Origin: Intrasporangium calvum DSM 43043
GTDB taxonomy: Bacteria > Actinomycetota > Actinomycetes > Actinomycetales > Dermatophilaceae
NCBI RefSeq assembly: GCF_000184685.1
Contig: NC_014830.1
Location: 806,001 to 870,000, forward strand
Direction of reading: 5' to 3'
Length of the DNA: 64,000 nucleotides
Shown: positions 49,835 to 59,174 of the stretch, one piece after another
Layout of the letters: each line of letters begins with the position of its first letter
Position numbering within the stretch: position 1 is the stretch's first letter
The notes under the pieces: model-generated
Database searches by the model: none
The model's input: the letters and a program-made list of their open reading frames with translations, nothing else
What the model was told of the DNA's origin: nothing
Position numbers and translations under genes: made by a program

Positions 49835-49984
49835 GGCCTCACCTCACGCGGCGAGAAGACAAGCGGCCCAGACCCCGCTCGCCGCCACCGCAGCCGGGCA
49901 GCCGGACTCCTCGAAACTAGACCGCTCCAGTCGCGTCCGCTCGCGGCTGTTAGACGATTGTCGGCGGGACCGGTGTCCGGCCAG

Positions 49985-50186
49985 ACTCGGTTCCAGGTGC
50001 CCGGTGGGCTGCTCTTCTCGCGGCTGCCCACCAGTGTGATCGGTGTGGCTCTCTTTCGGTTTGCATCCCGCCGGGTGCCGTGACGAGGTGTGGCTCCAGA
50101 GGGGACTGCCCTGCTCGTAACAGCAATGCCCGCCTCGCGATCCCTGCAAGTGCACGACGAGACGAGGACGAGGTGTCGAGATTGCG
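49985..50186 (+). ncRNA. leader of IS110 element A, probable bridge RNA
   Basis: The 200 bp before the transposase is non-coding but conserved with element C, including GCCAGACTCGGT, GCTGCCCACCAG, GATCGGTGTGGCTC and GGGGACTGCCCTGCTCGTA. IS110-family elements transcribe a structured bridge RNA from this region to choose donor and target DNA. The loops that differ between copies would be the guide segments. Strand and ends are inferred. Confidence 0.6.
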
Positions 50187-51476
50187 ATGGTGTTCATGGG
50201 GGTCGATCCCCACAAGCTGTCGGTGACGATCGAGGTCGTCGATGACCACGAGAGCGTGCTGGGCACGGGTCGGTTCGCCACCGACAAGGCCGGGTACGCC
50301 GCGATGCGCAAGCAGGTGCGGGGGTGGCCGGAGCGGGTCTGGGCGGTCGAGGGCAGCAACGGCGCCGGCCGGCCGCTGGCGCAGCGGCTGCTCGCCGACG
50401 GTGAGCACGTCGTGGACGTCCCCGCGAAGTTGTCGGCCCGGGCCCGGTTGCTCGACACCGGCCACAACCGCAAGACCGACGCCCACGACGCGCACGCCGT
50501 CGCGGTCGTCGCGGTGCGCACTCCGGGGTTGCGGGTGCTGTCCTACGACAGCGAGCTCGAGGCGCTGCGGATGCTCGTCGACCGCCGGGAGGAGCTGACC
50601 CGGCAACGCGTGCAGACCGTCAACCGGTTGCAGCGGCTGCTCTCCGAGCTGACCCCCGGGAAGGCGAAGAAGGACCTGACCGCCTTGCAGGCCAAGGCAA
50701 TCCTCGCTTCGGTGCGGCCCCGGGACCTGGCCGGCAAGACCCGGCGCCGGCTCGCGGTCGAGCAGCTGACCGAGTTGGTCGCGGCCGACAAGAAGACCAA
50801 GGCGCTGAGCAAGGAGCTGAAGGCGATCGTCTTGTCCCGCGGGTCGCACCTGATGGACCTGCGCGGCGTCGGCCCGGTGGTCGCCGCGCGCACGTTGGCC
50901 GACGTCGGTGACGTGGCGCGGTTCGCCGACCGGAACCGGTTCGCGTCCTGGACCGGTACCGCCCCGTTGGACGCGTCCTCCGGCGAGCAGGACCGACACC
51001 GGCTGTCGCGGGCCGGGAACCGGCGGATGAACCACATGATCCACATCGCCGCGATCAGCCAGATCCGACTCGCCAGCGAGGGCCGGACCTACTACCGGCG
51101 CAAGCTCGCCGAGGGCAAGAAGCCCCTCGAGGCGATCAGGTGCCTCAAGCGCAGGATCTCCGACGCCCTCTACCGCCAGCTCGTCGCCGACGCCCGTGCC
51201 GTTGAAACGGGCCCGGGAGGGCACTGCGGGGCGACTCAAGAATCCAGCGCGGTCGACCTGCCCCCGCACATCGACACTTCGGATCAGCCACTTCCCGGAC
51301 CCGCACCTACCACGCTACCGGCCGCCGTGGCCCGTGCGAACCCCCACCCGGGCTCGGCTCCCCAGATGACGCGACGACGCGCCGGAGCCGTCAAGGTGGA
51401 GCGCCCCACCGGACGAACGACCTTGACGGCGACCAGCGCCGGCGCACACTCGAAAGAGCCGATCCCGGCCCCTTGA
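50187..51476 (+). CDS. IS110-family transposase
   Basis: This 429-residue recombinase has the DEDD RuvC-like N-terminal domain (MGVDPHKLSVTIEV, WAVEGSNGAGRPLAQ, DTGHNRKTDAHDAHAV). The C-terminal Tnp_20 domain has HhH motif LRGVGPVVAARTLADVG and the serine-containing WTGTAPLDASSGEQDRHRLS and GNRRMNHMIHIAA. A Pro/Thr-rich tail of about 80 residues is longer than in most relatives. The frame is intact, so the element may be active. Confidence 0.93.
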   Translation: MVFMGVDPHKLSVTIEVVDDHESVLGTGRFATDKAGYAAMRKQVRGWPERVWAVEGSNGAGRPLAQRLLADGEHVVDVPAKLSARARLLDTGHNRKTDAHDAHAVAVVAVRTPGLRVLSYDSELEALRMLVDRREELTRQRVQTVNRLQRLLSELTPGKAKKDLTALQAKAILASVRPRDLAGKTRRRLAVEQLTELVAADKKTKALSKELKAIVLSRGSHLMDLRGVGPVVAARTLADVGDVARFADRNRFASWTGTAPLDASSGEQDRHRLSRAGNRRMNHMIHIAAISQIRLASEGRTYYRRKLAEGKKPLEAIRCLKRRISDALYRQLVADARAVETGPGGHCGATQESSAVDLPPHIDTSDQPLPGPAPTTLPAAVARANPHPGSAPQMTRRRAGAVKVERPTGRTTLTATSAGAHSKEPIPAP

Positions 51477-51534
51477 CGACAGAGGGGAGCCGGAGTGACG
51501 CACCCTCGCCGTACACCCACGTGGCAAGTCCGGC

Positions 51535-51768
51535 ATGCTCACTCTCGTGAGTGGCTACTTGGCACGACGTAGGGAGCGCCGAGAACCCCTCCGACCGTTA
51601 CGCCGCTTGGGCGATTGTCCCGAGTGTCGTCACCCGTGGCTTGAGCACCCGGGCACGGGAAACGAGCTCGACGGGATGTGCGGCGAGTGTGCATACGAGT
51701 TCGAGCAGGACCCAGCGGCAGACCTCTGCGCCGGGCTGCCGGCCCGGACTGCCCAAACGCCAAAGTAG
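51535..51768 (+). CDS. small zinc-ribbon protein
   Basis: This 77-residue frame holds DCPECRHPWLEHPGTGNELD and MCGECAYEFEQDP, two CxxC pairs 26 residues apart that would form one zinc ribbon. Such small proteins occur in actinobacteria without known function. The N-terminus is Arg-rich. The gene starts 35 bp beyond IS110 element A. Confidence 0.6.
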   Translation: MLTLVSGYLARRRERREPLRPLRRLGDCPECRHPWLEHPGTGNELDGMCGECAYEFEQDPAADLCAGLPARTAQTPK

Positions 51769-51900
51769 ACGCACCCATGGCAGCCCTGTGACGGACGCAA
51801 GCTGTTGCCTTGCGTTTCGGGCCGCTGGCGAAGTGATGGCGGTGCCCGCGTAGAGTCGGGTGCGGCCTTGGTTCCTTGGTACGCGGCGAACAGGTGATGG

Positions 51901-52070
51901 ATGAAGTACCGCGAGTTCATCGGGACCCGCCTGCTCGCAATGCTCGTCCTCGTTCCGGCAAGGTTCTTCATTTCGCTGGGTTGGAGGGATCGGGCTGGTG
52001 GCTGGTCGCAGCTGTGCTTTATGTGCCGCTGTGCCTTGCGATCGTTGGCTACCTCAATCGCAATCACTAG
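51901..52070 (+). pseudogene. small two-helix membrane protein, apparently frameshifted
   Basis: One frame gives MKYREFIGTRLLAMLVLVPA then RFFISLG. The frame that ends at 52070 gives LEGSGWWLVAAVLYVPLCLA then IVGYLNRNH. Joined near 51975 they would make a plausible two-helix protein of about 56 residues. Either a one-base indel broke it, or one of the two frames is real alone. Confidence 0.4.
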
Positions 52071-52460
52071 CGAGAACACTGGACGAGCATGCCGTGACGG
52101 AGGCCAGGAGCACGTTGCCCGGTCGGGCCGCACAGGGTGCGGCTCGACAGCCCTCTCATGCACGGGCGGAACTCGGCGTACCTCCGCACCGCCCGAGCCT
52201 TCAACTCAGACGGGTACCGCCTGCGTGTGTCTCCTGGCATGACTCCAGCCCTCCCAAGGATCGGAGTCTCCAGACCTGCTGGAGCGGTTCCGTCATGACC
52301 ACGACCCGAGCCTGGCCGGGTATTCCCCGCCCGATGTGTCACAGAGGCTCAGACACAGGTCAATGAAACACGAGTTTCCCGGAACCACGAGCCAGAGGTA
52401 CCCGTCGGCAGTACTGTCCTCGTGGCGCACCGACGCGTCCATGCAACTCAGGGAGGATCC
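52071..52460. other. 390-bp gap with possible IS remnant
   Basis: On the minus strand near 52200-52260 a frame reads RRRYPSELKARAVRRYAEFR, similar to the first helix of IS3 OrfA proteins, but nothing follows. Otherwise only the ribosome-binding site GGGAGGATCC before the hydrolase GTG at 52461 was recognised. Confidence 0.4.
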
Positions 52461-54317
52461 GTGTCTCTACGTGCACGTCGCACGAGCCTATTAGCTTTCA
52501 CAACTACTGCCCTGGTGTCTACGGTGCTGCCCATAAGCATCGTCGCCGCGCCTACCGCCGCAGCCGCAACGTACCCGAGGAGCGTTTCCGTCGCTCTGGT
52601 GCCGAACTCGTCGGGCCGCGTCAATAACGGCGGCTTCCTACCCACGATGGGCTTCCCCGACGGCTACGTTCCGACGTTCACAGACGTGGCTCCCGACTCC
52701 ATTGTCCAAGACGTCGCGAACCCGCTTACTGGGTTCGACACAGTGGTCTTCAACGGCATCTGCGACATCGACACGTTCTTAAGCAACGCAATCTTCAAGG
52801 CACGCGTCGAAGGCTTCGTGCAGGCCGGCGGGAAGCTTATTATCTGGGACTCCGAGTGCACCAGCACCGACTACTCGAAGTTCGCACTGCCGTTTAAGAC
52901 GAGCAATCCAGGCGCAGCTGGAGCCAGCGGCACGCTCACTGACGTCGAGAACAATACGCTCAGCAGCACCGATCCTCAGTCCCCGCTCTACGTCGACACT
53001 GTCGCCGTCTCGACAGGGACGGACGCGGTGGGGGACGCTAACGTCTTCACCACCTACGACCCCAACTGGTTCGTTGACCTCAAGGCGACGAACGTACTGG
53101 GAGTCAACGGGCCGGCTCACGCCTACGCGAAGCTCGGACAAGGCTTGGTTATCTACTCAGGGCTCGACAAGGATGACATGGGATGGGGAGGGTTCGACGC
53201 AACCTCCTCGTCCGGGGCAGTGCATCTAAACCGCATCTGGCTCCTTGAGCTGCTGCAGCCGTGGGACCCTGACGGGCTCCCCCGAACTCTGCCTGCGGGG
53301 ACGACGCACGAGTACGTGGCGCTGGGCGATTCATATTCAGCAGGAGAGGGGCTCAGCCCTTACCTTCCGGGGACCGACCAGCCGTCGATTTCCGAGCCGA
53401 ACCACAATGTATGCCACAGGTCGGACCAAGCCTACTCTTACGTCCTACACGACCGGTATTACACGAAGCCACCCCTCCCAATGTTTGTCGCTTGCAGCGG
53501 GTCCATCACGAATGATCTGTTTGCACCAAACAACGCCGTGAACATGAAGCTGGATGGGTCTGCACCTGAAGACCCGCAACTGGATGCGATCACCAGCCAG
53601 ACCAAACTGGTCACGCTAACTATGGGCGGCAATGATGTAGGTTTTGTCGATATTGTTTCGGCATGTGCTGCCAATCTCATCGCTTGGGTCCCGAGTTGCC
53701 AGAACACAAAGGTGAAGTTGTGGGCGCCCAATCCACCCCGGTTTTACGAGAAGTCCCTCTCGTCTATCGTTGACTCCCGAATGCAGGCATTGAAGGGAAC
53801 TGCGAGTGCTAGCACGTTCCCCTTGTTTGGGGATTCACCGGCACGCGCCTATGGGCAAGCAAAGCCGATCCACTCTTGGTCAGCGATTCTCAAAGAGATC
53901 AAGAAGCGCGCAGCCCCAGACGCCAAGATCATCATCGCCGGCTACCCCCAGTTGCTGAGCGACAAGAATGGCTACGTCTGGGATGCGCCAGGATCCTCCT
54001 ACCTCACGATTGGCCGCGTTGGCCCAACAAATATCCTCATCCGAAAGGGACCGGCGTCGTGGATCCGGAGCAAGATCGCGGAGGCAAATCAAGGGATTCG
54101 GGCGGCAGCCGAGGGCATGAATGATCCGAACGTCCAGTACGCGGACGTAGCGGCCGAGTTCACTGGCCATGCGATAGGTGACTCGGAGCCCTGGATCTTC
54201 TTGGTTACGGGATCCGGCAAGGACGATCTGGATAGCCGCAGTCTGCATCCAACGGCTGACGGACAGAAGGCATACGAACTTGCCGTCGCGAAAGCCCTCA
54301 ATAAAACCCCCTCGTGA
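52461..54317 (+). CDS. secreted SGNH/GDSL-family hydrolase
   Basis: This 618-residue exported protein has a signal peptide (about residues 1-36, ending AAPTAAAA). An N-terminal domain of about 240 residues follows (VSVALVPNSSGRVNNGGFLP, VVFNGICDIDTFLSN), which resembles glutamine-amidotransferase-like or flavodoxin-like folds. The C-terminal SGNH esterase domain (about 290-618) has block I YVALGDSYSAGEG, block III TLTMGGNDVGF and block V LHPTADGQKAY, so Ser, Asn and His are present. Substrate could be a lipid or polysaccharide ester. Its base composition is clearly less GC-rich than neighbours, with AT-ending codons, a sign of transfer. Confidence 0.85.
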   Translation: MSLRARRTSLLAFTTTALVSTVLPISIVAAPTAAAATYPRSVSVALVPNSSGRVNNGGFLPTMGFPDGYVPTFTDVAPDSIVQDVANPLTGFDTVVFNGICDIDTFLSNAIFKARVEGFVQAGGKLIIWDSECTSTDYSKFALPFKTSNPGAAGASGTLTDVENNTLSSTDPQSPLYVDTVAVSTGTDAVGDANVFTTYDPNWFVDLKATNVLGVNGPAHAYAKLGQGLVIYSGLDKDDMGWGGFDATSSSGAVHLNRIWLLELLQPWDPDGLPRTLPAGTTHEYVALGDSYSAGEGLSPYLPGTDQPSISEPNHNVCHRSDQAYSYVLHDRYYTKPPLPMFVACSGSITNDLFAPNNAVNMKLDGSAPEDPQLDAITSQTKLVTLTMGGNDVGFVDIVSACAANLIAWVPSCQNTKVKLWAPNPPRFYEKSLSSIVDSRMQALKGTASASTFPLFGDSPARAYGQAKPIHSWSAILKEIKKRAAPDAKIIIAGYPQLLSDKNGYVWDAPGSSYLTIGRVGPTNILIRKGPASWIRSKIAEANQGIRAAAEGMNDPNVQYADVAAEFTGHAIGDSEPWIFLVTGSGKDDLDSRSLHPTADGQKAYELAVAKALNKTPS

Positions 54318-54346
54318 CGCTCTAGCCGCAACGAGATGAGCGCGCC

Positions 54347-54386
54347 GGCCAGGCGCGATGGTGTCGCAGACCCGTCGCGCCTGGCC
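54347..54386 (+). terminator. hairpin after the SGNH hydrolase
   Basis: Perfect 12-bp arms GGCCAGGCGCGA and TCGCGCCTGGCC enclose a 16-base loop, 30 bp after the stop. The rest of the gap to 54602 holds nothing recognised. Confidence 0.7.
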
Positions 54387-54602
54387 GTTCCCCACGCTGT
54401 ACCCACGAGGCTCGGCCGGCTGCGTCGTCCTCGAGGACGATGCCGGGGTCCCTCCCCGTGGCGGCCGAGTCGGTGCCCACCGAGGGACGGCATGCGCCCC
54501 CGTCCCACCCGACTCCTGCCACCGGAAGTGCGAGGCGAGGTCGATCGGGGCCTTGGTAACCCGGGAGCCAACGATGAAACCGCGGCCCGGCCTCTAACAG
54601 GC

Positions 54603-55015
54603 TCATCCCAAACGACGGTGTAGCGACGGTTTGAAGCCGCCAGTCTCGAGCAGTGATCTGGCGATGTAGTAGGTCAAGGTTCGGAAGCCGAGGGCGGAGC
54701 CGCGCAGGTGCTCCAGGCGCTCGTTGAGCGCTTCAGTGGGTCCGGTGCTGGTGCCCGGACGCTGAAAGTACGCGCGCACGTCGCCGGCGCGCTGGGCCAG
54801 GGTCCGGCCGAGCCGGGTAACTGCGCTATTGCGGCGGCGATGTCCCCGCCGCACCCAGTCGACGAGCGCGGGCATCCCTGCCCTGGCCCGGGCGCGGTCG
54901 GGGTCGCTGTACGCAGCGATCATCCGCTGGTAGACCCCCAGGTGGCCTCCACCCCAACCTGCTCTTCGGCGACGAACAGGAGGATGAAGCGATCGGGGAC
55001 TTGTTGCCGCATTGT
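54603..55015 (-). pseudogene. ISL3-family transposase, C-terminal remnant
   Basis: Minus-strand frames give VPDRFILLFVAEEQVGVEAT then, shifted by one base at a run of five Cs near 54945, VYQRMIAAYSDPDRARARAG, DVRAYFQRPGTSTGPTEALN and HLRGSALGFRTLTYYIARSL. This is the C-terminal third of an ISL3 transposase, including the last catalytic Glu region. It differs from the intact ISL3 copy at 56.4 kb. Confidence 0.8.
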
Positions 55016-55029
55016 CTCTCCGCAGAACG

Positions 55030-55197
55030 ATGCATGGCATGCCAAAGAAGTACGACGCCGCCACGAAAGAGCGGGCGGTCAGGATGGTCCAGGAGCAGTT
55101 GCCGGAGTACGGGGGGTCGCTGACGAAGGTGCGCGCCGCGCATTGGGAGCAGGTTGCGGTTGCCCAAGGACACGGTGCGTGGGTTGTGCCGCCGTGA
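55030..55197 (+). pseudogene. IS3-family OrfA remnant
   Basis: MHGMPKKYDAATKERAVRMV then QEQLPEYGGSLTK matches the N-terminal helix-turn-helix of IS3 OrfA. The later part (AHWEQVAVAQGHGAWVVPP) is degenerate, and no OrfB follows because an IS5 element begins at 55251. Confidence 0.65.
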
Positions 55198-55250
55198 GTG
55201 AGTCCAGCTTCAATGTGGGCGCAATGACGCTGGCCCTATCTGGGCTACTA

Positions 55251-56238
55251 GAGCGTGTCTCCCAAACTTGAGCGGCCCATCCTGAGAGTGTCGGACTCAT
55301 GGTGCGACAGGGTCAGGTTTCTGACGAGTTCTGGGCGGTCGTGGAGCCGCTGCTGCCGTGTTCGGCGGGTCGTCGCGGGCGGCGCTGGTCCGATCACCGT
55401 CGGGTTCTGGAGGGGATCTGTTGGCGGTATCGCACCGGGTCTCCGTGGCGGGATGTGCCCGAGGAGTTCGGTCCGTGGCAGACCTTGTGGAAGCGGCATT
55501 TCCGCTGGTCAACCGACGGCACGTATCACCTGATGATGGCCGCGGTGCAGCAGGCCGGACTGGTCGATGAGAACGCCACCGACGATGTTGAGCACCTCCT
55601 GTCGGTGGACTCGACGATCGTGCGGGCGCACCAGCACGCGGCCGGCGCCCGGCACGACTCGGCCACCGCGGAGGTCGTTTCCGAGCCTGCAGGCCACACA
55701 GGGGGCAGGATCGAATTACAAGAATCTGCCGCCCGAGCCGGCTGACCACGCGCTGGGGCGCTCCCGCGGCGGACTGTCGACGAAGATCCACACGCTGGCC
55801 GACCAGGCCACCGCCACGGTCCAGATCCGGTTGACCGGTGGGCAGGCCGGGGACAACCCGCAGCTGATCCCGCTGATCGAGGACTACCGCTCGGCCGGGA
55901 AGCGTCCGCCGTTCCGGCTGCTGGCCGACAAGGCGTACTCGCACCCGTCGACACGAACTCGACTGCGAGCGTTCAAGATTGCGCACACGATCCCGGAGCG
56001 TTCCGACCAGATCGCGCGCCGCAAGGCCAAGGGCAGCCGCGGTGGGCGCCCACCGGGCTTCGACCCGGGCGCCTACAAGAAGCGCAACACCGTCGAGCGC
56101 AGCTACCTGCGGCTCAAGCAGTGGCGCGGCATCGCCACCCGCTACGACAAACAGGCCCGAACGTTCCTCGGTGGTGTCCTGCTCGGTGCCAGCCTCATCT
56201 ACTTCACGACCCACTGATGGGAATCAAGAGACACGCTC
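55251..56238 (+). mobile_element. IS5-family (IS427-group) insertion sequence
   Basis: The ends are GAGCGTGTCTC at 55251 and GAGACACGCTC at 56238, perfect 11-bp inverted repeats. They are flanked by TA on both sides (55249-55250 and 56239-56240), the short duplication typical of this group. Length 988 bp. Confidence 0.9.
55299..56217 (+). CDS. IS5-family transposase in two frames
   Basis: The first frame (55299-55745) encodes VSDEFWAVVEPLLPCSAGRR and SVDSTIVRAHQHAAGARHDS with the first catalytic Asp. The second, shifted by +1 (to 56217), encodes NYKNLPPEPADHALGRSRGG, LSTKIHTLADQ, LLADKAYSHPSTRTRLRAF (second Asp) and YKKRNTVERSYLRLKQWRG (Glu). The frames overlap around 55660-55740. Many IS427-group elements make their transposase by programmed frameshifting, but the direction and slippery site here are unclear, so this may also be a broken copy. 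Confidence 0.85.
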
Positions 56239-56283
56239 TAGCCATATTGCCCCTTCCGGGGCGCCCGTTCCGGGCTGAAAATG

Positions 56284-57682
56284 GGCTCCTCTGACCCTTC
56301 CGTGGGTGGTTCTCGGGCTGGCTGAACGGGGGCACGCCGTTCCCGCATAGGTTTTGGGCTGTCTAAAGGTCCAGAACCATTGGAGCGGAGAACGGCGTGC
56401 GTGATGCCAGCCTATGGCGTGCCCTGTTGGGCGTCGACAAGACGGTCATCGAACAGGTCGAGTTCGACGAGGACGAGCAGCTGCTGGTCGCGCAGGTGCG
56501 TCCTCGGAGTCGGGCTCGGAGCCGGTGCGGGGTGTGTGGACGGTCGTGTCCGGGCTACGACGGCGGTGAGGGCAGGCGGCGGTGGCGGGCGTTGGATCTG
56601 GGCACCGTCCAGGTGGTGCTGGAGGCGGACGCGCCTCGCGTCTCGTGCCGTCAGCACGGGGTGGTTGTCGCGGCGGTGCCGTGGGCGCGGCACGGGGCGG
56701 GGCACACGTACGCGTTCGACGAGCAGGTCGCGTGGCTGGCCACGCAGGCCTCGAAGACGACCGTGACGCAGCTGATGCGGATCGCCTGGCGCACGGTCGG
56801 GTCGATCATCACGAGGGTGTGGGCCGACACCGAGAGGCAGTTCGACCGGTTCGCCGGTCTGAAACGGATCGGGATCGACGAGATCAGCTACAAGCGCGGT
56901 CACCGGTACCTGACCATCGTGGTCGACCACGACAGCGGCCGACTGGTGTGGGCCGCGCCCGGGCGGGACAAGGCCACCCTGCACGCGTTCTTCGACGCCC
57001 TCGGTGAGCAGCGTTGCGCCGCAGTCACGCACGTGTCCGCGGACGGCGCGGACTGGATCGCCAAGGTCGTCACCCAGCGGTGCCCGCAGGCGGTCCGCTG
57101 CGCTGACCCGTTCCATGTCGTCTCCTGGGCCACCGACGCGCTCGACGAGGTGCGCCGGGACGCGTGGAACCAGGCGCGTGGCGCGGTCACCCGGCGCCGG
57201 GCGGGCCGGGCCAGCGGCCACGCGAAGGACCTCAAGGGGGCCCGGTACGCGTTGTGGAAGAACCCGGGCAATCTGACCGAGAAGCAGCAGGCCAAGCTCG
57301 CGTGGGTGGCCAGGACCGACCCGCGGCTCTACCGCGGATACCTGCTGAAGGAGGGCCTGCGGCTCGTCTTCCAGCTGCCCCACCAGCAGGCTGCCGAAGC
57401 GCTCGACCGGTGGGTCGCGTGGGCCCGACGGTGCCGCATCGAGGCGTTCGTGACCCTGCAGCGACGCATCGTCAAACACCGCGACTCCATCCTCGCCGCG
57501 ATCGAGCACGGCCTCTCGAACGGTCGTATCGAGTCGGTCAACACGAAAGTCCGCCTGATCACGCGCATCGCATTCGGGTTCCGCTCGCCAGAGTCCCTGA
57601 TCGCCCTGGCCATGCTCAGCCTCGGCGGTCACCGCCCCGTCCTGCCCGGCCGGAACTGACCCACGGATCAGTCAGTAGAGCC
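56284..57682 (+). mobile_element. ISL3-family insertion sequence with 8-bp target duplication
   Basis: Imperfect 24-bp inverted repeats start GGCTCCTCTGACC at 56284 and, on the other strand, GGCTCTACTGACT at 57682, both ending TCCGTGGGT. The 8-bp TGAAAATG flanks both ends (56276-56283 and 57683-57690). This is the duplication length expected for ISL3. Total 1399 bp. Confidence 0.92.
56397..57659 (+). CDS. ISL3-family transposase
   Basis: This 420-residue DDE transposase has an N-terminal zinc-binding region (SRCGVCGRSCPGYDGG), a helix-turn-helix (TVTQLMRIAWRTVGSIITRV) and the catalytic domain: RIGIDEISYKRGHRYLTIVV (first Asp), VSADGADWIAKVVTQRCPQA (second Asp) and the C-terminal SNGRIESVNTKVRLITR with the Glu. 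GTG start. Intact and probably functional. Confidence 0.93.
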   Translation: MRDASLWRALLGVDKTVIEQVEFDEDEQLLVAQVRPRSRARSRCGVCGRSCPGYDGGEGRRRWRALDLGTVQVVLEADAPRVSCRQHGVVVAAVPWARHGAGHTYAFDEQVAWLATQASKTTVTQLMRIAWRTVGSIITRVWADTERQFDRFAGLKRIGIDEISYKRGHRYLTIVVDHDSGRLVWAAPGRDKATLHAFFDALGEQRCAAVTHVSADGADWIAKVVTQRCPQAVRCADPFHVVSWATDALDEVRRDAWNQARGAVTRRRAGRASGHAKDLKGARYALWKNPGNLTEKQQAKLAWVARTDPRLYRGYLLKEGLRLVFQLPHQQAAEALDRWVAWARRCRIEAFVTLQRRIVKHRDSILAAIEHGLSNGRIESVNTKVRLITRIAFGFRSPESLIALAMLSLGGHRPVLPGRN

Positions 57683-57690
57683 TGAAAATG

Positions 57691-57893
57691 GGCTTGTGGC
57701 CGTCTGGTGACGCCGTTTCTCTATGCTCCGTTGAGGGCGTCTGCTAGCCGGGCGCGGGGGTCATGCTGTGGGCGCCTTCATTGTTGCCGCGATGGTCGAG
57801 CACGAGGACTAGATTCCGTTTGTTGCCTGGTGGTCCCCCCAGACGGCCACGCCGTCGAGTGACAGAACGCGTGGAGGTGGGAGATGAGCAACG
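57691..57893 (+). ncRNA. leader of IS110-family element B, possible bridge RNA
   Basis: About 200 bp of non-coding DNA precede the transposase, including the complementary segments GGCCGTCTGG and CCAGACGGCC, able to pair over about 130 bp. By family rule this region may encode the bridge RNA. The element's left end is probably near GAAAATGG at 57684, and a matching CCATTTTC is at 59234-59241 on the right. Confidence 0.45.
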
Positions 57894-59174
57894 GTGTTCG
57901 CCGAGTCGACCGATGAGGAGCAGATCATCGAGCGGGTCGCTGCCTTGGACATCGGCAAGGCCGAGTTGGTCTGCTGTGTAAGAGTCCCGGCGTCGGGTGG
58001 TTCGAGCCGGCGGGTGCAGGAGGTGACCACTCACACGACGATGACCCGATCGCTGGCGGAGCTGGCCAACCGGTTGGTCGACCTGCGTGTCGAGCGGGTC
58101 GTGATGGAGGCGACCAGCGACTACTGGAAGCCGGTGTTCTACCTGCTGGAAGCCCACGGCCTGAACCCGTGGCTGGTCAACGCTCGGGACGTCAAGCACC
58201 TGCCGGGCCGGCCGAAGACCGACGTGCTTGACGCGGTGTGGCTGTGCAAGGTCGCCGAACGTCAGATGCTGCGGCCCAGTTTCGTGCCACCGCGACCGAT
58301 CCGGGTGCTGCGCGACCTGACCCGCTACCGCATCGATCTGGTCGCGGCCCGCACCGCGGAGAAGAATCGGGTGGAGAAGCTGCTGGAGGATGCCTGCATC
58401 AAGCTGTCGGTGGTCGCCAGCGACATTTTCGGGGTGTCGGGTCGGGCGATGATGGCTGCGCTGATCGCTGGGGAGCGTGACCCCAAGGTGCTCGCGGACC
58501 TGGCCAGGGCACGGCTGCGGGCCAAGATCGCAACCCTCGAGGAGGCGTTCGCCGGGTTGCCGGCGGGCGGCTTCGATGACCACCACCGGTTCCTGCTGGA
58601 ACGGATGCTGGGCCGCGTTGATGCCATCGATGCCGACATCGCGGTGCTGGACGCCCAGATCGAGGCTCACCTGGCCCCTTTCGACCAGGCGGTCCAGCGC
58701 CTGGATGAGATCCCCGGGATCGGACCGGTCTCGGCCGCGATCGTCATCGCCGAGGTCGGGCTGGACATGACCCAGTTCCCGACCGCCGGGCACCTGTGCT
58801 CGTGGGCGAAGTTCTCCCCGGGCATCAAGTCCTCCGCCGGCAAGAGCAAGGGCAACGGATCCACCGGACACGGGAACCGCTACCTAGCGAGGGTGCTGGG
58901 CGAGGCTGCGGTCATGGCCGGACGCAGCGACACGTTCCTCGGTGAGCGATACCGCCGGATCGCGCGACGTCGCGGGAAGAAGAAGGCGATCGTCGCGGTC
59001 GGTCGCTCCATGCTGGTCATCATCTGGCACCTGCTGTCCGATCCGGACGCCCGGTTCCGCGACCTCGGCGCCGATCACTTCACCCGCTCGGTCAACGCCG
59101 ACGCCCGGAAACGCAACCACATCCGACAACTCGAAGCCCTCGGCTACCGCGTGACCCTCGAATCCGTCGCCTGA
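57894..59174 (+). CDS. IS110-family transposase (second subgroup, IS1111-like)
   Basis: This 426-residue DEDD recombinase has RVAALDIGKAELVCCVRVP, VVMEATSDYWKPVFYLLEAH, VKHLPGRPKTDVLDAVWL, then GIGPVSAAIVIAEVG and CSWAKFSPGIKSSAGKSKG with the Tnp_20 serine region. It is only distantly similar to the transposases of elements A and C. Short sequences GAAAATGG and CCATTTTC near its presumed ends would fit the subterminal repeats of the IS1111 group. The frame is intact. The ISL3 element inserted at its left edge. Confidence 0.9.
   Translation: MFAESTDEEQIIERVAALDIGKAELVCCVRVPASGGSSRRVQEVTTHTTMTRSLAELANRLVDLRVERVVMEATSDYWKPVFYLLEAHGLNPWLVNARDVKHLPGRPKTDVLDAVWLCKVAERQMLRPSFVPPRPIRVLRDLTRYRIDLVAARTAEKNRVEKLLEDACIKLSVVASDIFGVSGRAMMAALIAGERDPKVLADLARARLRAKIATLEEAFAGLPAGGFDDHHRFLLERMLGRVDAIDADIAVLDAQIEAHLAPFDQAVQRLDEIPGIGPVSAAIVIAEVGLDMTQFPTAGHLCSWAKFSPGIKSSAGKSKGNGSTGHGNRYLARVLGEAAVMAGRSDTFLGERYRRIARRRGKKKAIVAVGRSMLVIIWHLLSDPDARFRDLGADHFTRSVNADARKRNHIRQLEALGYRVTLESVA

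Larger units (their letters stand above)
49961..51500 (+). mobile_element. IS110-family element A
   Basis: Boundaries are estimated from the extent of similarity to the second copy at 59256-60700, since IS110 elements lack long terminal inverted repeats. Both copies start near a GTCNGGCCAGACTCGG block and end shortly after GAGGGGAGCCG and TGACGC. It inserted 126 bp upstream of the integrase 5' part. Confidence 0.7.

Noticed and set aside
52200-52260. IS3 OrfA gene on the minus strand
   Set aside because: Only about 20 residues resemble OrfA, and no start, HTH or OrfB follows. It is kept only as a note on the gap.
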